Assembly: GCA_903882335.1 (NCBI GenBank)
Contig: CAIRWP010000165.1
Coordinates: 1 to 36,210 of the forward strand
DNA from: an uncultured Opitutia bacterium
GTDB lineage: Bacteria > Verrucomicrobiota > Verrucomicrobiia > Opitutales > UBA953
Direction: 5' to 3'
DNA length: 36,210 bases
Below the pieces are notes generated by a model. The model worked only from the letters and a program-made list of their open reading frames with translations. It was not told the DNA's origin and did not search any database. Shown in pieces: positions 16,371 to 23,511 of this stretch (within the stretch, counting starts at the first letter, position 1; every line of letters begins with the position of its first letter). The position numbers were made by a program, and so were the translations under genes.

Positions 16371-16409
16371 CCAATAAAAAGGGACGAACCTGGAGGTTCG
16401 TCCCTTTGT
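16371..16409. terminator. Bidirectional Rho-independent terminator
   Basis: A perfect 13-bp stem (AAAGGGACGAACC / GGTTCGTCCCTTT, 16378-16390 and 16395-16407) with loop TGGA has an A-tract on its left and Ts on its right. It sits between the convergent HAD gene and the Cys-rich gene and can serve both strands. Confidence 0.9.
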
Positions 16410-16428
16410 GCAGATCAGCGTGGACTGA

Positions 16429-16833
16429 TTAGGCCTTCGGCTTTTCGTCGGGGCAGCTGGGGCACTTCTTTTCGCCGTCCTTCTTGGCGGGAGCGGCCGG
16501 AGCTTCCTCCGCGGTGGCCGGGGCAGCCGGAGCGGCCGGGGCGTCCTTCTTGTCCTTGTCGCACTTCTTGGGGCAATCATCCGAGGTCAGGTCGACCAAG
16601 GCCTTGGGCTTCTCGGAAGGGCAGGGGCACTTTTCGCCGTCCTTCTTGGCCGGGGCTTCTTCCTGCTTCGCAGGCTCAGCCTTCTTGGCCGGGTCAACGA
16701 CCGGGGCGGTAGCGGGGGCAGTCGGGGTGGCCGGGTGGTCCTTCTTTTCGCACTTGCCGCAGTGAGCGGAAGCGACGGCCGTGGAGACGGCGAGGGCGCA
16801 GGTGAGGGAGAGGAGCTTGATGAGCTTGGTCAT
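16429..16833 (-). CDS. Secreted Cys/Lys/Pro/Ala-rich repeat protein, unknown function
   Basis: This 134-residue protein has a clear signal peptide (1-23, cleavage after ASA). The mature protein begins HCGKCEKKDH and is low in complexity. It holds four Cys clusters: CGKC at 25-28, CPC at 69-71, CPKKC at 87-91 and CPSC at 124-127. Pro/Ala/Lys linkers separate them. A segment APAKKDGEKCPCPSEKPKA occurs twice in near-identical form (about 60-78 and 114-134). This looks like a metal-binding or redox/cross-linking envelope protein, but I do not recognise a family. It stands alone, with its own promoter upstream and the bidirectional terminator downstream. Function is an open question. Confidence 0.85.
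   Translation of the reverse strand: MTKLIKLLSLTCALAVSTAVASAHCGKCEKKDHPATPTAPATAPVVDPAKKAEPAKQEEAPAKKDGEKCPCPSEKPKALVDLTSDDCPKKCDKDKKDAPAAPAAPATAEEAPAAPAKKDGEKKCPSCPDEKPKA
16432..16656 (-). repeat. Intragenic repeat pair in the Cys-rich gene
   Basis: Two near-copies of about 60 bases (16600-16656 and 16432-16494) encode the APAKKDGEK-CP-CP-EKPKA unit. The second copy has small in-frame insertions. They point to internal duplication. Confidence 0.75.
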
Positions 16834-16843
16834 AGGAGAGACC

Positions 16844-16874
16844 TTTAAAGTGACCGAAGGCGGTCGATTGTCAA
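16844..16874 (-). promoter_or_regulatory. Candidate promoter with internal palindrome, Cys-rich gene
   Basis: On the minus strand a perfect TTGACA (16874-16869) is followed after 19 bases by TTTAAA (16849-16844), about 10 bases before the ATG. The spacer holds the palindrome GACCG-4-CGGTC (16852-16865), which could be an operator or part of a short leader hairpin. The 19-base spacer is longer than ideal. Confidence 0.45.
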
Positions 16875-16903
16875 CGGGCTTGGAGGTTTCGCGCTTCAGG
16901 CGT

Positions 16904-17707
16904 TTACCTCACTTTCTCCCTTAACTCCGCGAGTTTCGGAACGAGTTGGGCTAAGCCGGACCCAGGCAGCCACTGGCTCCCGCTCGTGGTTTCAAAGATC
17001 AGGGCGGCATTAAAACATTTAAGTTCTTTAACGAGAGATACTTGAGACATTTCATCCTTCCTCTTGGCTGAAAAGACAATGGGCCCGTCGAGAGGGGCCG
17101 ATTCCACCCACAAGATGACGTCGGGTTCGACGTGGGCTAGGGTCTCCCAGTCGAATTTAACCCAACTGCCTTTTTTCAAGGCCGACTTAAAGCCTGCCCC
17201 ACGCATCGGCAGGCCGAGGTAACTGTCCGGCCCGGCCATCATGCCGTCCCAGACGATGAGCAGCTTGCGTGGGAGGAGGGCGGGGATGCGTTCGAGGGGT
17301 TGGTTCAACCGCTGGATTTCCTCCGGTGATCGGCCGAGGGCCTCACCGATGAGCCGGATGTCCTCGAGCACGCACGTCGCGCTTTCCGGGGCCAGCACCA
17401 AGACCTTGAGGTCCGCGCCGCGACAACGTTCGGCCCAGAGCGGATTCGAGGTGCGGGGGAGGATGACCAAGTCGGGCTTCGCCCGTAGCAGCCGTTCGAG
17501 GTCCGGGTTGAAGACATCGCAATCGCGCGCGGCCGGGTGCGTCGCCGGGAGCGGGCACCAGCGCGTGGCGGTGACGATCTTATCCGCGGCGCCGAAGTCG
17601 ACCAAGGTACGGGTCGCGCCGGGGCTGTAGGTCGCGATGCGCTCGGGTGCGGCGACCGCGAGCACGGCGGCGCTGAGCAGCGCGAGCGTGGCCAACCAGC
17701 GACGCAT
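16904..17707 (-). CDS. BtuF/FecB-like periplasmic binding protein
   Basis: This 267-residue secreted protein has a signal peptide (1-19) and then ERIATYSPGATRTLVDFGAADKIVTATRWC. That is the opening of the TroA/BtuF fold ('RIvsLsPsaTEllfaLG'). FNPDLERLLRAKPDLVIL is the matching second block, and the C-terminal half has EPDVILWV. Such proteins bind cobalamin, haem or Fe-siderophores for ABC import. No permease or ATPase gene is near. Its ATG overlaps the pdxA stop (TGATG). The last third (roughly 16980-17180) is much poorer in GC than the rest of the gene. The ligand is unknown. Confidence 0.82.
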   Translation of the reverse strand: MRRWLATLALLSAAVLAVAAPERIATYSPGATRTLVDFGAADKIVTATRWCPLPATHPAARDCDVFNPDLERLLRAKPDLVILPRTSNPLWAERCRGADLKVLVLAPESATCVLEDIRLIGEALGRSPEEIQRLNQPLERIPALLPRKLLIVWDGMMAGPDSYLGLPMRGAGFKSALKKGSWVKFDWETLAHVEPDVILWVESAPLDGPIVFSAKRKDEMSQVSLVKELKCFNAALIFETTSGSQWLPGSGLAQLVPKLAELREKVR

Positions 17708-18609
17708 CAGGCCGAGAGCAGGCGGGCGAGGCGCACCGCCGAATCGAAGCTGCCCCGGTCCGCCCGGCCGGTGCCGGCGAGCTCGTAGGCTGTGCCGTGG
17801 TCGGGACTGGTCCGCACATACTTCAGGCCAAGGCTGAGGTTGGCCGAGGTCGTGAAGTCCACCGTCTTCAAGGGCGCGAGGCCTTGGTCGTGGTAGATCG
17901 CAGCGACCGCGTCGAACTCGCCCTGCAGGTGGCGGTGGAAGACCGTGTCGCCCGGCAGCGGGCCGCTCACGTCGTGGCCCTCGGCGCGCAAGGCCTCGAT
18001 CGCCGGGCGAAGGACGGCGTCATCCTCCTGGCCGAGCAGGCCGCCTTCGCCGGCATGCGGGTTGAGCCCGCAGACGGCGATGCGCGGGCGGACGTCGCCG
18101 AGCTTCGTGCGCAACGCGATCAGCGCCCGCACGGTGCGACGGACCGCGGCGGCGTCGAGCGTGCGCGGAACGTCCGCGAGCGGCAGATGCCAGGTCACCA
18201 GCCCGACCGTCATCCGGCCGCCAGCGAACGCCATCACCGGTTCGCCGCCCCAGCGCGCGGCGAAGAATTCGGTCTGTCCTGGGAACGGGTAGCCGACCTC
18301 GGCAAGGCGCTTTTTGTTCACCGGGCCGGTCACCACGCCGGCGAAACGTCCGCCGGTGGTGCCGCGAGCGGCGAGCTCCATCGCTTCGAGGGCGATCAAC
18401 TGGCCGGCCTCATCAGGCTGCCCGGGGCGCGTGATAGGGTCGGCGGGCCCGACGGCGAGGCCGCGGCCGAGCCGCGCGATCCAGTCGGCGGGTCCGATCG
18501 GCACGACGGAGTCGGCCAGCAGCGGGTGAGCCTGCAACCAGGAGGCGATCAGGTCCGGGCCGACGCCGGCGGGGTCGCCGCAGGGGATCGCGAGCGGGAG
18601 CCGGCTCAT
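17707..18609 (-). CDS. pdxA: 4-hydroxythreonine-4-phosphate dehydrogenase
   Basis: This NAD-dependent enzyme acts in pyridoxal 5'-phosphate synthesis (DXP-dependent route). The start LPLAIPCGDPAGVGPDLI, the block VVTGPVNKKRLAEVG, and the metal-ligand histidines in TWHLPLADVPR, GLNPHAGEGGL and AIYHDQGLAPLK are all present. The protein has 300 residues from the ATG at 18609, slightly shorter than the usual 320-330. That start is set by the ATGA overlap with lpxA; a longer frame to 18723 runs inside lpxA. The usual GHTE motif reads GQTE here. The gene lies between lpxA and the BtuF-like gene in an overlapping operon. Confidence 0.93.
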   Translation of the reverse strand: MSRLPLAIPCGDPAGVGPDLIASWLQAHPLLADSVVPIGPADWIARLGRGLAVGPADPITRPGQPDEAGQLIALEAMELAARGTTGGRFAGVVTGPVNKKRLAEVGYPFPGQTEFFAARWGGEPVMAFAGGRMTVGLVTWHLPLADVPRTLDAAAVRRTVRALIALRTKLGDVRPRIAVCGLNPHAGEGGLLGQEDDAVLRPAIEALRAEGHDVSGPLPGDTVFHRHLQGEFDAVAAIYHDQGLAPLKTVDFTTSANLSLGLKYVRTSPDHGTAYELAGTGRADRGSFDSAVRLARLLSA

Positions 18610-19385
18610 GCAGGTTGGACGAAGCGCCCGCGTTGGCCGCCGAGGAAGAACTCCAGGAAGTCCCGACCTTCGGCCGTGTGGTAGGAACCGGTGGCGAGCT
18701 CCGCCTGCGCGCGCGCGGCGCACGCCTGGCCGGGTGCGTAGACCGCATGGTAGGCGCGCTTCAGCTCGGCGATGGCCTCGGCGGGCACGCCGCGGCGCCG
18801 CAGTCCGACGAGGTTCAGGCCGGCCAGTTCATTGCGTCCGTGGGCCAGCCCATTGGGCGGCAAGTCCTCGGTGATGACGGCGTTGCCCGATGTCAGGGAG
18901 CCCCCGCCGATGCGGCAGAACTGGTGCACGGCCACGCCCCCGCTGATGAAGGCCCGGTCGCCCGCGTGCACGTGCCCGCCGAGCATGCAGCCGTTCGCGA
19001 GGATCACGCCGTCGCCGAGGACGCAATCGTGTGCGACGTGGCTACCCGCCATGAGCAGGCAATCCGCCCCGATGACCGTCGCGGTGTCCGGTTTCGTCGC
19101 GCGGTGCAACGTCACGTGCTCGCGGATCACCGTGCGCGCACCGACCGTCACGCGCGAAGCGGTCGCGGGGTCGAACGACAGGTCCTGCGGGTCTCCGCCG
19201 ATCACCGCGAAGTGGTCGACCACCACGCCCGCGCCGAGGACTGAGCGGGCTTTCAGGATCGCGTGCGCCGCGAGGCGGCAACCGGTGCCGATGACCGCGC
19301 CGGCTTCCACGATCGCGAACGCGCCGATCTCGGCGGAGGGGTCGACCTGCGCGGTAGGGTGGACGAGGGCGGAAGGGTGGATCAC
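18606..19385 (-). CDS. lpxA: UDP-N-acetylglucosamine acyltransferase
   Basis: LpxA transfers a 3-hydroxyacyl chain from ACP to UDP-GlcNAc, the first step of lipid A synthesis. The protein has 259 residues (E. coli 262). It begins IHPSALVHPTAQVDPSAEIG and continues with left-handed beta-helix hexapeptides, including GGDPQDLSFD, VTVGARTVIREHVTLHRAT and SHVAHDCVLGDGVILANGCML. The two histidines of SHVAHD fit the catalytic site (E. coli His122/His125). The start is a GTG at 19385 whose GTGA overlaps the stop of the upstream unknown gene. A longer frame would run inside that gene. The 3' end overlaps pdxA by 4 bases. Confidence 0.96.
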   Translation of the reverse strand: MIHPSALVHPTAQVDPSAEIGAFAIVEAGAVIGTGCRLAAHAILKARSVLGAGVVVDHFAVIGGDPQDLSFDPATASRVTVGARTVIREHVTLHRATKPDTATVIGADCLLMAGSHVAHDCVLGDGVILANGCMLGGHVHAGDRAFISGGVAVHQFCRIGGGSLTSGNAVITEDLPPNGLAHGRNELAGLNLVGLRRRGVPAEAIAELKRAYHAVYAPGQACAARAQAELATGSYHTAEGRDFLEFFLGGQRGRFVQPA

Positions 19386-19984
19386 TTGGGGGGAGGCTGG
19401 CCGAATAGCTCGAGCTGGGCGGCGTTGACCATATCGTAGGCGCGGAGCAGGCGAAGCAACTGCAAGGTGTCGGAGGGCCCGGCGGCGCCGGCCGTCTCGG
19501 CGGTCTGGAGGAGGTTCTCCAGGATCGTCCGGAAGGTCAGGACATGGTCGACCCCTTGGGCCCGCAGCAGGGCGATGCTCTCGGAGCGTGGCGGTTCCTG
19601 CGCGGGTAGCCCGGGCAGTACCAGCACCCGGGCCGGGCGGGCGGCGGCCGGTGGCGTCTCGCCGAAAGCCTCCTTTGCGGTGGGCGCGGCCTCCTTGCGG
19701 ATGAAGTCGAGGATGTCCCCGCGGCGCAGCATCGCCGGCGTCAGACCTTTGGCGGGCAGTCCCTTGATTGCGACCACCGCGCCAGCCAGCCCCGGTAGGT
19801 CGGAGCCGAATAGTTGGAAGCCGGGCTCCGCCCCGGCCCGTGGGGAGGGGTTCAGCACCTCGAGCAGCCCCGGTTCTTCGGCCCGCTTGGCGCGCGCCGT
19901 CGCACCGGGCTTCGGCGGCGTCCGGGTGAAGAAGCCGTTTAGCTCGAAATACTCGCGGACGAGGCTGTCGTCGAAGCCGGCCAT
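19382..19984 (-). CDS. Unknown 200-residue protein coupled to lpxA
   Basis: The protein starts at the ATG at 19984 (MAGFDDSLVREYFELNGFF). It has an N-terminal part with basic and Pro-rich segments, then GFQLFGSDLPGLAGAVVAIKGL, a GDILDFIRKEA helix, VLVLPGLP, and a helical C terminus (FRTILENLLQTAETA, LQLLRLLRAYDMV). There is no signal peptide, membrane helix or motif I can name. The alternation of strands and helices suggests a small alpha/beta protein, perhaps nuclease-like, but that is a guess. It overlaps lpxA by GTGA, so the two are translated together. It lies 46 bases after rsmI. The longer frame to 20074 overlaps rsmI and is not favoured. Confidence 0.82.
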   Translation of the reverse strand: MAGFDDSLVREYFELNGFFTRTPPKPGATARAKRAEEPGLLEVLNPSPRAGAEPGFQLFGSDLPGLAGAVVAIKGLPAKGLTPAMLRRGDILDFIRKEAAPTAKEAFGETPPAAARPARVLVLPGLPAQEPPRSESIALLRAQGVDHVLTFRTILENLLQTAETAGAAGPSDTLQLLRLLRAYDMVNAAQLELFGQPPPK

Positions 19985-20030
19985 GCCGCAAGGATGCGGG
20001 TAACGCCCCCCGAGGGTCAACCGCGATGCG

Positions 20031-20750
20031 TCAGAGCGCGAAGTCGGCGGGCGCGAGCGCCACCGTGAACTCACCCTTCAGCGAGCCCGCCTTGAGCGCG
20101 GGTACCAGGTCCTTGAGCGCTGCGGTCCGGATCGTCTCGTGCAGCTTGGTCAGCTCACGGCCGACGCAGACGACGCGCTCCGGGCCGAGGATCTCCAGCA
20201 TCTCGTCCAGGAAGTCCCCGATGCGGTGGCAGGACTCGTGCAGGACCACGGTCTCGGTCGCGGTCCGCATCTCCTCGAGGAAGCGGCGGCGGGCGGCAGA
20301 CTTCGGCGGCAGGAAGCCGACGAACCGGAAGGCGTTCGTCGGCAGGCCCGAGGCGGAGAGCAGGGCCACGATCGCGCACGGGCCGGGGAGCGGCGAGACC
20401 GTCAGCCCGCGCTTCCGGCATTCGCGTGTCACGCGGAAGCCCGGGTCGCTGATACCCGGCGTCCCCGCGTCGGTGATGAGCGCGATGACCGCGCCCGCAG
20501 CCACGCGGTCGGCGATGGTCACGGCGACCTCCTTCTCGTTGTGCTCGTGGTACGCGAGCATCGGCTTGGATATGTCCAGGTGGCGCAGCAACCCGCCGGT
20601 GACGCGGGTGTCCTCGCAGGCGACTGCGTCGCAGCCGGCGATCGCCTCGCGCGCGCGTGCCGTGAGGTCTCCGAGATTGCCCAAAGGAGTCGCCACCACG
20701 AGGAGCCTTCCGGCCGTCCCGCGGGGCGTACCTGCTGGCCCGGCGGGCAT
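20031..20750 (-). CDS. rsmI: 16S rRNA (cytidine-2'-O)-methyltransferase RsmI
   Basis: RsmI methylates the ribose of C1402 in 16S rRNA. This 239-residue protein of the tetrapyrrole-methylase fold shows LLVVATPLGNLGDLTARA near the start. It then has the CEDTRVTGGLL, ITDAGTPGISDPG and SPLPGPCAIVALLSASGLP blocks and the FVGFLPPKSAARRRFLEE segment. The C-terminal extension of E. coli RsmI is short or missing, since the E. coli protein has 286 residues. The ATG at 20750 forms a TGATG overlap with the small lipoprotein gene upstream. Confidence 0.95.
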   Translation of the reverse strand: MPAGPAGTPRGTAGRLLVVATPLGNLGDLTARAREAIAGCDAVACEDTRVTGGLLRHLDISKPMLAYHEHNEKEVAVTIADRVAAGAVIALITDAGTPGISDPGFRVTRECRKRGLTVSPLPGPCAIVALLSASGLPTNAFRFVGFLPPKSAARRRFLEEMRTATETVVLHESCHRIGDFLDEMLEILGPERVVCVGRELTKLHETIRTAALKDLVPALKAGSLKGEFTVALAPADFAL

Positions 20751-20911
20751 CAGCGGAAGCCGGCGGCCGGCGTCTGCATGCCGGGGAGACCGCCCTGCCA
20801 ACTCGCGGGCTGGGACTGCGGCAGCAAGGAGTCGGCCGGCTTCTCCACCGTTTCGCAACCGGACAGCCCGAGGAGGGCGCCGAGCAGCACGAGCACGGTC
20901 AGGAGACGCAT
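20750..20911 (-). CDS. Small lipoprotein, 53 residues
   Basis: A signal peptide with lipobox GLSGC (Cys19) is followed by a 34-residue mature part, ETVEKPADSLLPQSQ then ASWQGGLPGMQTPAAGF, which is Pro/Gln/Gly-rich. The stop overlaps the rsmI start (TGATG), and the start lies 7 bases after the coiled-coil membrane protein gene. The tight packing argues that it is real. No family is recognised. A role with the coiled-coil protein in the envelope is possible but only by position. Confidence 0.75.
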   Translation of the reverse strand: MRLLTVLVLLGALLGLSGCETVEKPADSLLPQSQPASWQGGLPGMQTPAAGFR

Positions 20912-20918
20912 GGCAGGC

Positions 20919-21869
20919 TTAGCGGGTAGCGAGCTTGCCGCTGAAGGGGGAGAGGGTGACCTCGCCGCCGCGGGTGAAGCCGGCGGTGGCGGACTTGCCT
21001 TCCTTCTCATCCTTCTCGGAGACCGGGTGGATTTCGGCGACGGAGGAGCTCGCCTTCGTGGCGGCGATGGAGACCGCGCCAATCTTGACGCCGTTCTGCA
21101 GGACTTCGAACTTTTCGCCCTTCTTCAGGCCGTCGTTCTCGCCGGCGGTGAAGCAGACGATGCCCTTGGACGGGTCGATGACGAGGATGCGGGTCTTGAT
21201 GGTGTCAGCGCCGAAGGAGCTGGCGACGCCTTCCGTGGTGGCCTCGACGGTCGGGTCTTCGGGGAACTTGAAGGGGTCGGGCTGGGCGCCGATGGTTCCG
21301 CGGTATTCGTTGCGGAGGGCGGCGTACTTGTTCTTCACCTTGTCCAGGTTTTCCTGGGCCTTGTTGGCCTTGGCGACCTCGGCCTCGAGCTGTTCCTTGG
21401 TGAAGAGCACGGCGACCTTCTCCTTCTCCTTCACGAGGTCTTCCTGGGAGGTCTTGAGCTCGGCGGCGAGGGCGTCCTTCTTGCCGTTCGCCTCGGCCAG
21501 CTGGCCGGTCAGTTCGTCGCGCTTGCGGGTGAGGTCGGCGCGTTCGCCTTCGAGGGTGGCCACGTTGGCGGTGAGGCCTTCGATCTTGGTCTTCTTGTCG
21601 GCGACATCGGCTTCGAGGTCCTTCTTATTGCCTTCGAGCTCGGTGATGCGCTCGCGCTTCTTGGTCAGGAGGGCGGTGGTCTTGGCGGTAATCTCGGCCA
21701 TGCGCGGGGCGAACTCCTTGGCGGCGGCGATCTCGGTGTCGGTCACGGCGAAGTTGGTCGCGATCATCGCAGTCTCGATCTTGCCCTTGAGCAGGTAGGC
21801 GAAGACGCCGGCGGCGATGGCGGCCAGCACGCCGAGGGTGCGAATGACGATGTTCAGCTTCTTATTCAT
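20919..21869 (-). CDS. Inner-membrane-anchored coiled-coil protein
   Basis: This 316-residue protein has one N-terminal membrane helix (about residues 9-27). It continues into a long heptad-rich coiled coil (about 50-190, with runs such as LEGNKKDLEADVADKKTK and LTRKRDELTGQLAEANGKKD). A C-terminal globular region (about 225-300) contains LVIDPSKGIVCFTAG and DGLKKGEKFEVLQNGVKIG. That last part resembles the small beta-barrel of envelope proteins of the FlgT C-terminal type ('GVkpGdvFeV'), an inference from pattern only. The coil would project into the periplasm. It starts 15 bases after pgi and is followed by a small lipoprotein and rsmI. The leader CCCCTTCCCCACCCC has no Shine-Dalgarno. Confidence 0.85.
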   Translation of the reverse strand: MNKKLNIVIRTLGVLAAIAAGVFAYLLKGKIETAMIATNFAVTDTEIAAAKEFAPRMAEITAKTTALLTKKRERITELEGNKKDLEADVADKKTKIEGLTANVATLEGERADLTRKRDELTGQLAEANGKKDALAAELKTSQEDLVKEKEKVAVLFTKEQLEAEVAKANKAQENLDKVKNKYAALRNEYRGTIGAQPDPFKFPEDPTVEATTEGVASSFGADTIKTRILVIDPSKGIVCFTAGENDGLKKGEKFEVLQNGVKIGAVSIAATKASSSVAEIHPVSEKDEKEGKSATAGFTRGGEVTLSPFSGKLATR

Positions 21870-21884
21870 GGGGTGGGGAAGGGG

Positions 21885-23462
21885 TTAGTTATGACGGAAA
21901 AAGGTGTGTCCCGGGTCCGGATGGTCCTGTCTTTCGACGGGTCCGGGGTTGGACGAGACGTGGAGGAGAACTTTGAACACCAGTTCCTCCGACCCGACAA
22001 GCCCATTTTCCTCACAAATCTGCCCAACAGACAGCCATTTGCCGGGGGTCTTGGCCAGCGCGGCGATTGTCCGGGCCCGCAGTCGGAGGGTCTCCGAGGC
22101 GGCCTTTTTGCCGGCCTCGACCCCGGGCTGGTGGTAGGCGTTGATGCCGAGGAGGCTGGCGTAGAGTCCAACGGCTCGCTCGAACAGGGCGATCAGCATG
22201 CCGACGGCCGCCGCGTCGACCTGCTTGATGGTCAAGGTGATGCTGGCCCGGTCGTTGCCGGCCAGGGCTTCCCGGGTGCCGAGGAAGAAGGCCTGGAGGT
22301 AGGCGCCGGAAGTCACGCCAGGCTCGACTTCGGGGGAGGGGCCTTGTCGGTCGGAGAGCACCTCGATGAAGACCGCGAAGAAGTTGTTCAGGCCGTCCCG
22401 CAGCTGCTGGACGTAGGCGTGCTGGTCGGTCGAACCTTTATTGCCGTAGACCGTGAGGCCTTGGTTGACCTTGCGGCCTTGCAGGTCGAGTTCCTTGCCC
22501 AGTGATTCCATCACGAGTTGCTGGAGGTAGCGGGAGAAGAGCAGCAGCCGATCCTTGTAGGGCAGGACGACCATGGCCTTGGCGCCCGCGCCGTCCGTCA
22601 GGTGGTGCCAGGCGGCCGCCAGCGCGGCCGCGGGGTTACGGGTGGCGTCAGGCACGCGGGTCAGGGCGTCCATGGCCTTCGCCCCGGCCAGCAAGCCCCG
22701 GATGTCGAGGCCCTGGAGGGCGGCGGGCAGGAGACCGACCGGGCCCAATTCGCTGGTGCGGCCGCCGACCCAATCCCACATAGGGAAGCGAGCCAGCCAG
22801 CGTTCCTTGACCGCGACTTGGTCAAGCTGGCTACCTTCGCCGGTCACCGCCACGGCATGCGCGGCGAAACTCAGTCCGGCGGCCTGCCAGCGGTGGGCGG
22901 CTTCGATCTGGCCGTTGCGCGGCTCGGGGGTGCTGCCCGACTTCGAGGTGACGATCGCCAGCGTCGTGCCGAGCCGCCCGGAGAGCGTATCGAAGACGCG
23001 GTCGATGCCGTCGGGGTCGGTGTTGTCGATGAAATGGACGCGGAGCTTGTCGGCTTTGCCGCCGAGGGCGTCGGTCACGAACTGCGGGCCGAGGGCCGAG
23101 CCGCCGATGCCGATGCAGAGCAGGTCCGTGAAGGTACCCGCCGCCCCCCGCACCTGGCCGGCGTGGACGCGGGCCGCGAAGGCCTCGATGGCATCGACGG
23201 ACGCGCGGACGGCGGCGCCGATGGCCGGGTCGGGCGCCAGCTCGGGCGTGCGCAGCCAGTAGTGGCCGACCATCCGCTTCTCGTCGGGGTTCGCCACCGC
23301 GCCCTGTTCCAAGGCCGCCATGTCGGCGAAAGCCCGGGCCATGGCCGGAGCCAGCCGCGCCGCGGTGGCCGCGGGAAGCTCCGCCCGGCTGAGGTCCAGG
23401 GCGAAGCCCAGGGTCGGGAAAGCCAGGAGGTTGCGACGGTAAGCTTCGAAAGAGGAGGCCAT
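21885..23462 (-). CDS. pgi: Glucose-6-phosphate isomerase
   Basis: This 525-residue enzyme interconverts glucose 6-phosphate and fructose 6-phosphate. IGIGGSALGPQFVTDAL, FIDNTDPDGIDRVF, IVTSKSGSTPEPRNG and the phosphate-loop region WDWVGGRTSELGPVGLLPA are hallmark blocks. QGRKVNQGLTVYGNKGSTDQHAYVQQL covers the later active-site region. Length and motif spelling resemble Pgi of Chlamydiae rather than E. coli (549 residues). I chose the ATG at 23462; an open frame to 23732 overlaps the next gene and has no protein-like character. A candidate promoter lies so close (23470-23498) that the mRNA leader would be almost absent. Confidence 0.96.
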   Translation of the reverse strand: MASSFEAYRRNLLAFPTLGFALDLSRAELPAATAARLAPAMARAFADMAALEQGAVANPDEKRMVGHYWLRTPELAPDPAIGAAVRASVDAIEAFAARVHAGQVRGAAGTFTDLLCIGIGGSALGPQFVTDALGGKADKLRVHFIDNTDPDGIDRVFDTLSGRLGTTLAIVTSKSGSTPEPRNGQIEAAHRWQAAGLSFAAHAVAVTGEGSQLDQVAVKERWLARFPMWDWVGGRTSELGPVGLLPAALQGLDIRGLLAGAKAMDALTRVPDATRNPAAALAAAWHHLTDGAGAKAMVVLPYKDRLLLFSRYLQQLVMESLGKELDLQGRKVNQGLTVYGNKGSTDQHAYVQQLRDGLNNFFAVFIEVLSDRQGPSPEVEPGVTSGAYLQAFFLGTREALAGNDRASITLTIKQVDAAAVGMLIALFERAVGLYASLLGINAYHQPGVEAGKKAASETLRLRARTIAALAKTPGKWLSVGQICEENGLVGSEELVFKVLLHVSSNPGPVERQDHPDPGHTFFRHN

Positions 23463-23469
23463 CGTTTGG

Positions 23470-23498
23470 GTTATGCCCCCGCCCGGCCCGGGAGGCAA
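23470..23498 (-). promoter_or_regulatory. Candidate pgi promoter, near-leaderless
   Basis: On the minus strand TTGCCT (23498-23493), a 17-base spacer and CATAAC (23475-23470) each match the sigma-70 consensus at four of six positions. Transcription would start within a few bases of the pgi ATG. Confidence 0.4.
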
Positions 23499-23511
23499 TC
23501 CCGTTCCCCGT

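Noticed and set aside
19386..19991. Longer lpxA frame
   Set aside because: It lies inside the coupled 200-residue gene in another frame; the GTG at 19385 gives the normal LpxA length and N terminus.
20139..22505. A 788-codon open frame on the plus strand
   Set aside because: It runs antisense through rsmI, the small lipoprotein, the coiled-coil gene and part of pgi, all of which are well supported. Composition is shadow-like.
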